Assembly: GCA_040216635.1 (NCBI GenBank)
Contig: JAVJOU010000021.1
Location: 186,001-250,000, forward strand
Length of the DNA stretch: 64,000 bases
Direction of reading: 5' to 3'
From: UBA1479 sp040216635
Lineage (GTDB): Bacteria; Pseudomonadota; Alphaproteobacteria; Rhodospirillales; Casp-alpha2
Of this stretch, positions 25,768 through 34,216 are shown in pieces. Within the stretch, counting starts at the first letter, position 1. Each line of letters starts with the position of its first letter. A program made the position numbers and the translations under genes. The notes below the pieces were generated by a model. The model was not told where the DNA came from and ran no database searches. It saw only the letters and a list, made by a program, of their open reading frames with translations.

Positions 25768-26741
25768 ATGTATTTCTTGTTGCGGAAGTAAAGCCAAAGC
25801 CCGACGCCCAGCACCGCAAGCCCGCCGCAGATCACCCAGAACCCGGTCTTGGAGTCGGCCAGCGGCACCCCGCCCACGTTGATGCCGAGAAGCCCCGTCA
25901 CGAAACCGAGCGGCAGGAAGATGGCCGCCACCACGGTCAGCGTGGTGGTGATGTCGTTGGCACGCTGGTTTTCGAACGACCGCATTTCGTCCTGGGTCAC
26001 CTGGGCGCGGCCCAGGATGGCCTCGATATCGGCGGCCAGGCGGCCGAACTCCGCCGACAGTTCCGACAATTCCGCCCCCGCCGCTTCGTCCACCCAGGAC
26101 GGCCGCCGGTCGGCGATATCGGCGAAGGCGGCCCGTTGCGGTTTGAAAAACCGGTGAAGTTGGATGGCGCGGCGGCGCAGGCGCGCAATCCGGGGGCGCA
26201 GGGATTTGGTGTCTTCCGCCTGGGCCAGATCCTCGTCGATCTCGTCCAATTCTTCCGACACATCGGCCAGTATCTGCGCTTTTTCCTGGGCCATGTTGTG
26301 GCCGACCGCGCATAGAAATTGCGACACGGACCCGGGACCCGATTTTTTGGCCAAGGCGACCTTGATGTCCTCGATCGCGGCAAGATGGCGCAGGCGCCCG
26401 GAAATGATCCGGTGCGGGCCGATCCACAGGCGCAGGGAGATCATATCGTCTGGCCGGGCGTTTTCGTGGGTATTGACCTCGCGCAGGATCAACAGGATGC
26501 CGTCGTCCAGTTCCGCGCAGCGGGGCTCCGTATCCGGCGCCAGCATGCCCTCGACCGCCAGGGAGGGCACATCGGCCTGTTCGGCCAGCCAGCGGCGGGC
26601 GGGTTCTTTGGTGATATCCAGATGCACCCATTCGACCTGCCCCGCGGCCTGATCGACGGCAAGCTGATCGACATCAAGCAGCCGCGCGCCGCCTTCGCCG
26701 TCGAGAACGCCGGTAAATACGAAGCCGTCGTCGGGTGTCAT
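25764..26741 (-). CDS. ZntB/CorA family divalent metal transporter
   Basis: 325-residue 2-TM-GxN membrane protein. A long cytoplasmic N-terminal domain has LDDGILLILREVNTHENARPDDM and a basic helical region (RPRIARLRRRAIQLHRFFKPQ). Two C-terminal helices flank the GINVGGVPLADS signature. The GIN form instead of GMN, and the GG-P context, point to the ZntB branch (zinc) rather than CorA (magnesium). It ends in a basic FRNKKYI tail. It overlaps the end of queG on the opposite strand. Direction of transport cannot be inferred. Confidence 0.87.
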   Translation of the reverse strand: MTPDDGFVFTGVLDGEGGARLLDVDQLAVDQAAGQVEWVHLDITKEPARRWLAEQADVPSLAVEGMLAPDTEPRCAELDDGILLILREVNTHENARPDDMISLRLWIGPHRIISGRLRHLAAIEDIKVALAKKSGPGSVSQFLCAVGHNMAQEKAQILADVSEELDEIDEDLAQAEDTKSLRPRIARLRRRAIQLHRFFKPQRAAFADIADRRPSWVDEAAGAELSELSAEFGRLAADIEAILGRAQVTQDEMRSFENQRANDITTTLTVVAAIFLPLGFVTGLLGINVGGVPLADSKTGFWVICGGLAVLGVGLWLYFRNKKYI

Positions 26742-26848
26742 TCTGGGTGCTCCGTTTATTCATACCGTCCGCGCCGAACCATCGACCGCGCGGTCATATC
26801 AGACTATCTTAACAGCTCTGGTTTTCACCATCGGCAATTCGCAATTCC

Positions 26849-27724
26849 ATGACGCTATTTTTCTTTGCACCACGTGCCCCCTTCCGAATGCTGCCTGTTC
26901 TGGCCATGGCCCTGTCTGCCCTGGTTTGGGCAAGCCAACCCGCCGCGGCCCAGTCGCCGGCCAAATCCGCGAAACCCGCAAAAGCGGCACAGACAACCCC
27001 CGCCGCCCCAAAGGTTTTCAAGGATTGCGATGTCTGCCCGGAAATGGTCGTCCTGCCCAAGGGGGCCTTCATCATGGGCAGCACGCTTCTGCCGGCCGAA
27101 CAGCCGAAACACCCCGTGTTCATCAAGAAATCCTTCGCCATGAGCCGCTTCGAAATCACCTTCGACAACTGGGAAGCCTGCCTGATCGAAGGGGGATGCA
27201 GCCACAACCCCCACGACCATAACTGGGGCCGGGGCCGCCAGCCGATCATGAACATCGATTTCCATATGGCTGAAGGCTACGCCAAGTGGCTGTCCAAAAA
27301 AACGGGGCAGACCTACCGCCTGCCATCGGAAGCCGAATGGGAATACGCCGCCCGGGCGGGGTCGACCACGGCTTATTGGTTCGGTGACAAGGAATCGGAC
27401 GGCAAGATCAATTGCCGTAATTGCGCAGGCGCCGTGCCCGGCCACCGCAACGGGCCCGTCGGCATGTTCGATCCCAATCCCTTCGGGCTCTACGACATGC
27501 ACGGCAATGCCTATGAATGGGTGTCGGACTGCTGGGTCCCGCATTACAAAGGGGCGCCCCGTGACGGTTCCCCCCGGATGGACGGCAATTGCGACATCCG
27601 CGTGATCCGAGGCGGGTCCTGGTACTATTACGCACGGCAGTCGCGGTCGGCCTCGCGCGCCAAGAACGCAGCGGCGGTCAAAAGCTACTGGCTCAGCTTC
27701 CGGGTCGTCCGGGAACTCGACTAG
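26849..27724 (+). CDS. Secreted SUMF1/FGE-sulfatase-domain protein lacking catalytic cysteines
   Basis: 291 residues with a long N-terminal signal region (MLPVLAMALSALVWASQPAAAQ) and an Ala/Pro/Lys-rich linker to residue 55. The formylglycine-generating-enzyme fold follows: PEMVVLPKGAFIMGS, FEITFDNWEACLIEGGC, YRLPSEAEWEYAARAGSTTAYWFG, GLYDMHGNAYEWVSDCW and IRGGSWYYYARQSRSASR. In true FGE the last segment carries two active-site Cys; here they are replaced, so oxidase activity is unlikely. Many bacterial relatives are non-catalytic or modify other targets. It has several other Cys pairs (CDVC, CRNC). It is divergent from the ZntB-like gene. Confidence 0.88.
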   Translation: MTLFFFAPRAPFRMLPVLAMALSALVWASQPAAAQSPAKSAKPAKAAQTTPAAPKVFKDCDVCPEMVVLPKGAFIMGSTLLPAEQPKHPVFIKKSFAMSRFEITFDNWEACLIEGGCSHNPHDHNWGRGRQPIMNIDFHMAEGYAKWLSKKTGQTYRLPSEAEWEYAARAGSTTAYWFGDKESDGKINCRNCAGAVPGHRNGPVGMFDPNPFGLYDMHGNAYEWVSDCWVPHYKGAPRDGSPRMDGNCDIRVIRGGSWYYYARQSRSASRAKNAAAVKSYWLSFRVVRELD

Positions 27725-27726
27725 GC

Positions 27727-28323
27727 CTATTTCTTGTCGCTGGAAAGCGTATCAAGCTGGCGCTGCATTTCTTCCAGCTTGGCCCGCATGTCGTCGATAT
27801 CGCCGCTGCCCTGCTCGCCCTTGTTCGTTGTCTTGGGCGCCGCACCGTTGCCTCCTTCGGCATAGAACGGCGTAAACATCTTCATGGCGTTTTCGAACAT
27901 GGCCATGTTCTGTTTCGAGACTTCTTCGAACTGGCCGAAGGGATTGAAGCCGCCAAGGGCATCTTCCATCGTTTTGCGGAGCGTTTCCTGATTCGTCGCG
28001 AAGGACTGCATCGTCTGCTCCAAATAATTGGGCACGACGGCCTGCAGGCTATCGCCATAGAAACTGATGAGATGGCGCAGGAAACTGATGGGCAGCAGGT
28101 TCGTGCCCTTGGATTCTTCCTCGACGATGATGTGGGTAAGGACCTGACGGGTGATGTCTTCGCCCGATTTGGCGTCATTGACCACGAACTCGTCACCGTC
28201 CTTGACCATCTGTGCCAAGTAATCGAGGGTCACGTAACTGGACGTTGCCGTGTTGTAAAGCCGCCGGTTGGCGTACTTTTTAATGATTATCGGCTCACCC
28301 TCTGCCGGCTTTTTGTCAGCCAT
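27727..28323 (-). CDS. phaR: PhaR, polyhydroxyalkanoate synthesis repressor
   Basis: 198 residues. The N-terminal PHB/PHA accumulation DNA-binding domain reads IIKKYANRRLYNTATSSYVT, then LTHIIVEEE; a PHB-accumulation domain follows (LLPISFLRHLISFYGDSLQ), and a C-terminal coiled coil (MRAKLEEMQRQLDTLSS). Family members bind PHB granules and repress phasin and synthesis genes when free. Start ATG at 28321-28323. It is divergent from the PhaE/PhaC-like pair, so the roughly 150-base intergenic region is a likely site of its own action. Confidence 0.94.
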   Translation of the reverse strand: MADKKPAEGEPIIIKKYANRRLYNTATSSYVTLDYLAQMVKDGDEFVVNDAKSGEDITRQVLTHIIVEEESKGTNLLPISFLRHLISFYGDSLQAVVPNYLEQTMQSFATNQETLRKTMEDALGGFNPFGQFEEVSKQNMAMFENAMKMFTPFYAEGGNGAAPKTTNKGEQGSGDIDDMRAKLEEMQRQLDTLSSDKK

Positions 28324-28470
28324 GGGTCTCCCCCCGGGATTATCATTGCGATGCGGCAAATTACCGCGTCCATTGCTGCGCCGCAATGAAAGTTTCCCCG
28401 GCCCCGGGGCCGGCGTTATAGTCATGCGGCCCAAAACCGGAAAAACGCCGGCATAAACAAGGACCCAGCC

Positions 28471-28929
28471 ATGGCCGACCAACCCGACCTGGACCAACTG
28501 GCGAAACAGTATTTGGACCTGTGGCAGGACCACATGCAGTCCATGGCCGCCGATCCCCAAATCTCCGAAACCATGTCGCAAATGACGCAGATGATGACCG
28601 GCTCGGCAACGGCGTTCGCCGCCCTGGCACAGCAGGCCCTGAATTCCCAAAACAGCGGCACCGCCGGTAAGACTTCGGATAGCGAAACCCATGACCCAGA
28701 AGAACACGGACAAGGCACCGGCGACGCCCCCGCAACAGAAACCGCAGCCGATACCGCAACCAATTCCGGGGCCCCGCCCGCTGCCTCTTCACATGGCGGT
28801 GCAGACCTCGACCTGGCTGAGCTCGCTCGCCGCCTTGACGGCATCGAACGGCGGCTTGCCGACCTTGAGGCCGGAACTGGCGGCCCGCGCAAAAAGCCTG
28901 GAAAAAGCCCTTCAAAACGTTCCGCCTGA
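28471..28929 (+). CDS. Small PhaE-like protein overlapping the PhaC-like gene
   Basis: 152 residues starting MADQPDLDQLAKQYLDLWQD, with amphipathic Met-rich helices resembling phasins or the N-terminal part of PhaE-type synthase subunits. A low-complexity Ala/Thr/Glu/Gly linker (residues 60-110) and a C-terminal coiled coil (LAELARRLDGIERRLADLEA) follow. The last 239 bases are shared with the PhaC-like gene in another frame, and both frames read as protein-like. Position beside phaR, phaA and phaB supports a PHB role. The PhaE comparison is inference from context and helix pattern. Confidence 0.7.
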   Translation: MADQPDLDQLAKQYLDLWQDHMQSMAADPQISETMSQMTQMMTGSATAFAALAQQALNSQNSGTAGKTSDSETHDPEEHGQGTGDAPATETAADTATNSGAPPAASSHGGADLDLAELARRLDGIERRLADLEAGTGGPRKKPGKSPSKRSA

Positions 28930-29989
28930 GGCCTTCTACAAGGCCGTAACGGCCGAAGCCCGGGCGCGCCTGGACCAATTCACCGAAGGCGTGCGCAAAT
29001 ACCGCACGGCCGCCCGCCCGCCCCGCCCGACGGAGCCGCCCGTGATCTGGCGCGAAGGCTCGACCCGTCTGCTCGATTACGGCGCCGCGGCGGAAGCCAC
29101 CAACCCCGATGGCCCGGTCGTTCTGGTCATCCCGTCCCTGGTCAACCGCTATTGGGTGCTGGATCTGGATTGGGATCAAAGCTTCCTTCGAAGCCTCGCC
29201 GCACAAGGCCTGCGCCCCCTGGTGATCGATTGGGACGCGCCCGAAGGTGCGGAAACATCCTATTCCTTCACCGATTACATCGCCGGGCGCCTGTCCCGGG
29301 CCCTGGATCATGCCGTCGGCCTGAACGGCGGACCGGTTCCCCTGGTGGGATACTGCATGGGCGGGCTTTTGTCCCTGGCGCTGGCGCAACTGCGCCTGGC
29401 CGATGTGCGGGCCTTGGTCACCATGGCCTCGCCCTGGGATTTTCACATCGCCTATGGCGATCTGGTGCGCGTGCTGGAAGGCATGATGCCCCGCATGGAA
29501 GACGCCGTGTCCCAAACCGGGATTCTGCCCGTCGACATGATGCAGGCCATGTTCGCGGAACTCGACCCCTACATGACGCCCGCAAAGTTCCGCCAATTCG
29601 CGGACATGTCCCCGGACAGCCTGGAAGCCCGGCGCTTCGTGCAGCTGGAAGACTGGCTTAACGACGGGGTCGTTCTGGCCGGTCCGGTTGCGCTTGAATG
29701 TTTCCGCGACTGGCACCTGGGCAACACCCCGCCCCGCGGCCAATGGATCGTCGGCGGCGAAGCCGTTCAGCCGCAGCGCATCACCTGCCCGGCCCTGGTC
29801 GTGGTGCCTGAAAAGGACCACATCGTGCCGCCGGCATCATCCCATGCCCTGGCCGATGCCCTGCCCCAGGCGGAAACGCTATCGGTCAACGCCGGTCATA
29901 TCGGCCTGGTATCGGCTGCCCGGGCGCGGGAAAGCCTGTTTGATCCCCTGGCCCGCTGGCTGCTGAGCCGACAGCGGTCCGAAAATTGA
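28691..29989 (+). CDS. PhaC-like alpha/beta hydrolase (compact PHA synthase candidate)
   Basis: 432 residues. An alpha/beta-hydrolase core carries the synthase-type nucleophile elbow VGYCMGG (Cys222 rather than Ser), then an Asp in VVVPEKDHIVPP and a His in NAGHIGLV, the three residues expected of PHA synthases. The N-terminus is Pro-rich (PQPIPQPIPGPRPLPLHMAV) and overlaps the PhaE-like gene by 239 bases. It is shorter than class I PhaC (about 570-600) and nearer to class III/IV PhaC. Likely role: polymerisation of 3-hydroxybutyryl-CoA made by PhaA and PhaB encoded just downstream. Depolymerase or thioesterase activity is an alternative. Confidence 0.8.
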   Translation: MTQKNTDKAPATPPQQKPQPIPQPIPGPRPLPLHMAVQTSTWLSSLAALTASNGGLPTLRPELAARAKSLEKALQNVPPEAFYKAVTAEARARLDQFTEGVRKYRTAARPPRPTEPPVIWREGSTRLLDYGAAAEATNPDGPVVLVIPSLVNRYWVLDLDWDQSFLRSLAAQGLRPLVIDWDAPEGAETSYSFTDYIAGRLSRALDHAVGLNGGPVPLVGYCMGGLLSLALAQLRLADVRALVTMASPWDFHIAYGDLVRVLEGMMPRMEDAVSQTGILPVDMMQAMFAELDPYMTPAKFRQFADMSPDSLEARRFVQLEDWLNDGVVLAGPVALECFRDWHLGNTPPRGQWIVGGEAVQPQRITCPALVVVPEKDHIVPPASSHALADALPQAETLSVNAGHIGLVSAARARESLFDPLARWLLSRQRSEN

Positions 29990-30018
29990 CCTAACTCCGC
30001 GCCGGGCCGGGATCGTCC

Positions 30019-30047
30019 TTGTATCCATAAGCAATGCACCATATAAC
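30019..30047 (+). promoter_or_regulatory. Sigma70-type promoter upstream of phaA
   Basis: TTGTAT (30019-30024), a 17-base spacer, TATAAC (30042-30047). It would give a leader of about 150 bases before phaA that contains a small GGCCGC-AAAAA-GCGGCC hairpin near 30065. The phaA start has a strong GAGGAGAG site. Confidence 0.55.
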
Positions 30048-30201
30048 CGGGAGGAGAGACGAAGGCCGCAAAAAGCGGCCCCGCCGGGAAAACATCCAAT
30101 CGGTTTCAAGTATGGCGCGGTGCCGGGAATCCGTGCTTTGCAACCGCCTTGCGGGGCTGTCACCCACGCAAGGGGGTGTGTCTTATTGAGGAGAGAGAAA
30201 C

Positions 30202-31377
30202 ATGTCTGAAGTCGTAATCGCCAGCGCCGCGCGCACCGCCATCGGCGCCTTCAACGGAGGCCTTAGCTCCGTGCCCGCCCACTACCTGGGCGAAGTCGCC
30301 ATCCGGTCCGCGCTGGAACGCGCCGGCGTCGCCCCCGAGGACGTCAACGAAGTGATCATGGGCCAGATTTTGCAGGCCGGCGCCGGTCAGAACCCGGCCC
30401 GCCAAGCCGCCGTCAACGCGGGCATCCCGGCGGAGGCCACGGCCTACGGCATCAATCAGTTGTGCGGCTCGGGCCTGCGTACGGTGGCCCTCGGCTATCA
30501 GGCGATCAAACTGGGCGACGCCGACGTGATCGTCGCCGGCGGCCAGGAAAGTATGAGTCAGGCACCGCATGTCCTGAACCTGCGGAACGGCACCAAGATG
30601 GGCTCGGCCGAAATGGTCGACAGCATGATCAAGGACGGCCTGACCGATGCCTTCCACGGCTATCACATGGGCACCACGGCGGAAAACGTGGCCCAGCGCT
30701 GGCAGCTGACCCGCGAGGAACAGGACGCGTTCGCCCTGTCGTCGCAACAGAAAGCCGCCGCCGCCATGGAAGCCGGCAAATTCAAGGACGAGATCTGCCC
30801 CGTCACCATCAAGTCCCGCAAGGGCGAGACCGTGGTGGACACGGACGAACACCCCAAGCCGACCACCACGGCGGAAGCCCTGGCCGGCATGCGCACCGCC
30901 TTCGACAAGGAAGGCACGGTGACCGCGGGTAACGCATCGGGCATCAACGACGGCGCTGCCGCGACCGTCCTGATGACCGCCAAGAACGCCGAAAAGCGCG
31001 GCATCACGCCGCTGGCCCGCATCGTTTCCTGGGCCACCGCCGGTGTCGATCCCGCCGTCATGGGCACGGGCCCGATCCCGGCGTCCCGCATGGCGCTGGA
31101 AAAAGCCGGTTGGTCGACCGACGATCTGGACCTGATCGAAGCCAACGAGGCCTTCGCCGCACAGGCCTGTGCCGTGAACAAGGATCTGGCTTGGGACACG
31201 TCCAAGGTCAACGTCAACGGCGGTGCCATCGCGCTGGGCCATCCGGTGGGTGCTTCGGGCACGCGGGTTCTGACCACGCTGCTGTATGAAATGCAGAAGC
31301 GCGACGCCAAGAAGGGCTTGGCCACATTGTGCATCGGCGGCGGCATGGGCATCGCCATGTGCGTCGAGCGCGACTAG
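30202..31377 (+). CDS. phaA: PhaA, acetyl-CoA C-acetyltransferase
   Basis: Thiolase joining two acetyl-CoA into acetoacetyl-CoA, 391 residues, normal for biosynthetic thiolases. The acyl-accepting Cys lies in NQLCGSGLRTV (about residue 89). Other signatures are GGQESMSQAPHVLNLR, EANEAFAAQACAV, NVNGGAIALGHPVGASGTR with the catalytic His, and CIGGGMGIAMCVERD with the second Cys. Start ATG 30202 follows GAGGAGAG. With phaB 64 bases downstream it forms the PHB precursor operon. Confidence 0.97.
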   Translation: MSEVVIASAARTAIGAFNGGLSSVPAHYLGEVAIRSALERAGVAPEDVNEVIMGQILQAGAGQNPARQAAVNAGIPAEATAYGINQLCGSGLRTVALGYQAIKLGDADVIVAGGQESMSQAPHVLNLRNGTKMGSAEMVDSMIKDGLTDAFHGYHMGTTAENVAQRWQLTREEQDAFALSSQQKAAAAMEAGKFKDEICPVTIKSRKGETVVDTDEHPKPTTTAEALAGMRTAFDKEGTVTAGNASGINDGAAATVLMTAKNAEKRGITPLARIVSWATAGVDPAVMGTGPIPASRMALEKAGWSTDDLDLIEANEAFAAQACAVNKDLAWDTSKVNVNGGAIALGHPVGASGTRVLTTLLYEMQKRDAKKGLATLCIGGGMGIAMCVERD

Positions 31378-31387
31378 TCATCGAGAA

Positions 31388-31414
31388 CGGGGCGCCTTGG
31401 GGAGGGACGCCCCG
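31388..31414 (+). terminator. Hairpin between phaA and phaB
   Basis: CGGGGCG (31388-31394) pairs with CGCCCCG (31408-31414) around a 13-base loop, followed by GCTTTCACTT. Such an intercistronic hairpin may partly terminate transcription or protect the phaA mRNA. phaB keeps its own strong ribosome site (AAGGAGAG). Confidence 0.4.
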
Positions 31415-31441
31415 CTTTCACTTCCATATAAGGAGAGTGAC

Positions 31442-32167
31442 ATGGGTAGAGTAGCATTGGTTACGGGGGGCACGCGGGGCATCGGCAAGGCCGTCTCCGT
31501 GGCCTTGAAAGCGGCCGGATATTCGGTCGTCGCGAACTACGCCGGCAACGACGAAGCCGCCGCCAAGTTCAAGGAAGAAACGGGCATCCCCGTTTACAAA
31601 TTCGACGTCGGCGATTTCGACGCCGTTTCGTCCGCGGTCGCACAGATCAAATCGGACGTGGGCGCTGTCGAAGTGCTGGTCAACAATGCGGGCATCACCC
31701 GCGACGTGCCCCTGCACAAGATGGACAAGGCCCAATGGGATGCGGTCATCAACACCAACCTGTCGGGCCTGTTCAATCTGTCCCGCAACGTGATCGACGA
31801 CATGCGCGCCGCCGGTTTCGGGCGGATCGTGTCGATCAGCTCGATCAACGGTCAGAAAGGCCAGTTCGGCCAAACCAACTATGCCGCCGCCAAGGCTGGC
31901 GACCTGGGCTTCACCAAGGCATTGGCGCTGGAAACGGCGTCCAAGGGCATCACCGTCAACGCCATCGCACCGGGCTATATCGCTACGGAAATGGTCATGG
32001 CCGTGCCTAAGGACGTGCTGGATTCTAAGGTCATCCCGCAGATTCCCGTGGGCCGCCTGGGCCAGGCCGAGGAAATCGCCCGCTGCGTCGTGTTCCTGGC
32101 ATCCGACGAAGCCGGCTTCATCACCGGCTCAACCCTATCCGCCAACGGCGGCCAGTACATGGCCTAA
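31442..32167 (+). CDS. phaB: PhaB, acetoacetyl-CoA reductase
   Basis: NADPH-dependent short-chain dehydrogenase, 241 residues. Cofactor motif TGGTRGIG, NNAGITRD, catalytic Ser in SSINGQKGQFGQ and Tyr-x3-Lys in NYAAAKAG; the C-terminus ITGSTLSANGGQYMA is typical of PhaB. Start ATG 31442 lies behind AAGGAGAG. The product, (R)-3-hydroxybutyryl-CoA, is the substrate of the PhaC-like enzyme encoded upstream. Confidence 0.97.
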   Translation: MGRVALVTGGTRGIGKAVSVALKAAGYSVVANYAGNDEAAAKFKEETGIPVYKFDVGDFDAVSSAVAQIKSDVGAVEVLVNNAGITRDVPLHKMDKAQWDAVINTNLSGLFNLSRNVIDDMRAAGFGRIVSISSINGQKGQFGQTNYAAAKAGDLGFTKALALETASKGITVNAIAPGYIATEMVMAVPKDVLDSKVIPQIPVGRLGQAEEIARCVVFLASDEAGFITGSTLSANGGQYMA

Positions 32168-32241
32168 CCGGAATTAACATCCAAAGAATGGCCGGATTTG
32201 TGACTGGAACCGGCCGACAACATCCGATAAGACGGCGCGTC

Positions 32242-33255
32242 ATGATACGCGCCGTTTTTCTGTTCGTCCTCACTGCCGTCCTTTCCACTGCCGCCTCTGC
32301 CGAGGCGATGGAGGCGCGTGAGTTCGGCGCCGAACTGCCCCATCCCGTAACCTGGGTCGGGCGGATCGGCGGTGCGGCTGTCGTGCGTCTGGCCGACGGC
32401 AGCCATCATACGCTCGGCCTGGACGAACAGGGCGTCACCTTGACACCGCGTCCGGAACCGCTGCCCCCCGCAGGGTCTGGCGACGACGCGCCCATGCCCG
32501 ATGAAATCATCGTTACCGGCAGCCGCAACATCCGGGCAGCCTGGTACCGTAAGCCGACGGACCGCTACGGCCATGGCGTGCTGGGCGACGCGGTCGAAGC
32601 CGGTGGCCTGGCCCTTCGCCTGGAAGGCAGATACCTGGAAACCCTGGACCTCACCACCGAAGCCGTGTTCGAGGACCGCACCCCCCGCATCGTCGATATC
32701 GACGGCGACCAGGTCGATGAAATCCTGGCGGTGAAGACCTATACCAAGGCGGGATCGGCCCTGGCCGTGATCGAAACCTCGGACCGGGGCCTGCGCCTGG
32801 CGGCGGAATCGGAGCCCATCGGCCAGCCCTTTCGCTGGCTTAACCCGGTCGGGGTCGGCGATTTCGACGGCGACGGCCGGAACGAAATCGCCGCCGTCGT
32901 CACCCCCCATCTGGGGGCGGTGCTGAAGCTTTACGAATGGCAGGGCGACCGGCTGGTCGAAGACCACCAGGCCGAAGGCTTTTCCAACCATGCCATCGGA
33001 TCGCCCGAACAAGGCCTTGCCGACATCGCCGACATGAACGGCGACGGCCTGCCCGACCTGATTATCCCTGACGCGGCCCGCCGCAATCTGCGCATCGTGA
33101 CCTTTTCCTTCGGCACTTTCCGGCAATTGGCCGAGGTCGTGAATGCTGAATCCTTCAGCCTGGCCGTGCTGGCCCAGGATCTGGACGGCGACGGCCGGCC
33201 CGAAGCCGTCATGGCCCCCGGCGGCAGGTTGAAAGTCGTCAAATTTCTGCCATGA
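32242..33255 (+). CDS. Secreted FG-GAP/VCBS-repeat protein
   Basis: 337 residues with a Sec signal peptide (MIRAVFLFVLTAVLSTAASA). The C-terminal two thirds hold beta-propeller-like calcium-binding repeats: DIDGDQVDEILAV, GDFDGDGRNEIAAV, DMNGDGLPDLII and DLDGDGRPEAVMA. The ATG at 32242 is chosen because the signal peptide follows at once. An exported structural or carbohydrate-binding role is plausible, but no enzyme motif is visible. Its stop overlaps the start of the downstream transporter gene by four bases. Confidence 0.82.
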   Translation: MIRAVFLFVLTAVLSTAASAEAMEAREFGAELPHPVTWVGRIGGAAVVRLADGSHHTLGLDEQGVTLTPRPEPLPPAGSGDDAPMPDEIIVTGSRNIRAAWYRKPTDRYGHGVLGDAVEAGGLALRLEGRYLETLDLTTEAVFEDRTPRIVDIDGDQVDEILAVKTYTKAGSALAVIETSDRGLRLAAESEPIGQPFRWLNPVGVGDFDGDGRNEIAAVVTPHLGAVLKLYEWQGDRLVEDHQAEGFSNHAIGSPEQGLADIADMNGDGLPDLIIPDAARRNLRIVTFSFGTFRQLAEVVNAESFSLAVLAQDLDGDGRPEAVMAPGGRLKVVKFLP

Positions 33256-34166
33256 CAGATGCCATCGCAAAAAAACGCCGTGCGACCCTCGTTGGGACCA
33301 CGGCTGTTCTCATGTGGGGCTTACTCGCTCTTTTCACCACATTGACGGGCAAGGTTGCTCCCTTTCAACTTGTCGCCATGAGCTTCTCCGTCGCAACGGC
33401 TCTGGTTGCTGTGAAGTGGCTGGCACGCGGGGAAAACCCGGCAAAATATCTCCGTCAGCCGCCGTCGGCCTGGGTGCTCGGCGTGACCGGATTGTTTGGT
33501 TATCACTTCTTTTATTTCATGGCGCTTCGCAACGCTCCGCCGGTTGAGGCAGGGCTGATCGCTTATCTCTGGCCGCTTCTGATCGTCGTGTTCTCGGTTC
33601 TGCTCCCTGGCGAACGACTGCGCTGGTGGCATGTGTGCGGGGCGCTTGCCGGTTTGGCCGGGACGGCGCTTCTAGTCACGGATGGATTAGGAAGCGGCGG
33701 TCTGAAATCGGAATACACACTTGGCTACGCCATGGCGGGCGCCTGTGCGTTGACCTGGTCCGCCTATTCGGTGGCCAACCGGCGGTTCGGTGACGTGCCC
33801 ACGGACACGGTCGGCGGGTTTTGTTTCGTTACAGCCGTACTCGCCGCACTCAGCCACCTTGCCTTTGAACAAACGGCCTGGCCCGCCGATACGGGTGAGT
33901 GGCTCGCCGTCATGGGGCTGGGGTTGCTGCCCGTAGGTGCCGCCTTCTTTACCTGGGACTACGGCACCAAGCATGGAGACATCCAGGTGCTGGGAGCCCT
34001 CGCCTATGCCGCACCTCTGATCTCGACTGTCTTGTTGATCGTTTTCGGCAAAGGGCAGGCAACGCTCGCAGTCACGCTGGGCTGCCTGTTGATCGTCGGC
34101 GGAGCCATGCTGGCGTCGAAAGAAATAATGTTGCGCCGCGCACCCAACAAATCATCGCATGGTTGA
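33252..34166 (+). CDS. DMT superfamily transporter, YddG-like
   Basis: 304-residue ten-helix EamA-type exporter. It begins MTDAIAKKRRATLVGTTAVL; helix 1 has LMWGLLALFTTLTG, then GYHFFYFMALRNAPPVEAGL, IAYLWPLLIVVFSVLLPGE and AGTALLVTDG. This arrangement resembles the YddG branch (aromatic amino acid export), though substrate is not proven. Codon choice is somewhat less GC-biased than in neighbours, and the next gene is also AT-richer. ATGA overlap with the preceding gene. Confidence 0.87.
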   Translation: MTDAIAKKRRATLVGTTAVLMWGLLALFTTLTGKVAPFQLVAMSFSVATALVAVKWLARGENPAKYLRQPPSAWVLGVTGLFGYHFFYFMALRNAPPVEAGLIAYLWPLLIVVFSVLLPGERLRWWHVCGALAGLAGTALLVTDGLGSGGLKSEYTLGYAMAGACALTWSAYSVANRRFGDVPTDTVGGFCFVTAVLAALSHLAFEQTAWPADTGEWLAVMGLGLLPVGAAFFTWDYGTKHGDIQVLGALAYAAPLISTVLLIVFGKGQATLAVTLGCLLIVGGAMLASKEIMLRRAPNKSSHG

Positions 34167-34216
34167 TTTTCCAACCCCGCTCCCGCAACCTTGAAGCAGG
34201 CAATCTAATCCACCTT

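Noticed and set aside
28361..29821. 486-codon minus-strand frame opposite the PhaC-like gene
   Set aside because: No recognisable domain; the plus strand carries the full catalytic triad.
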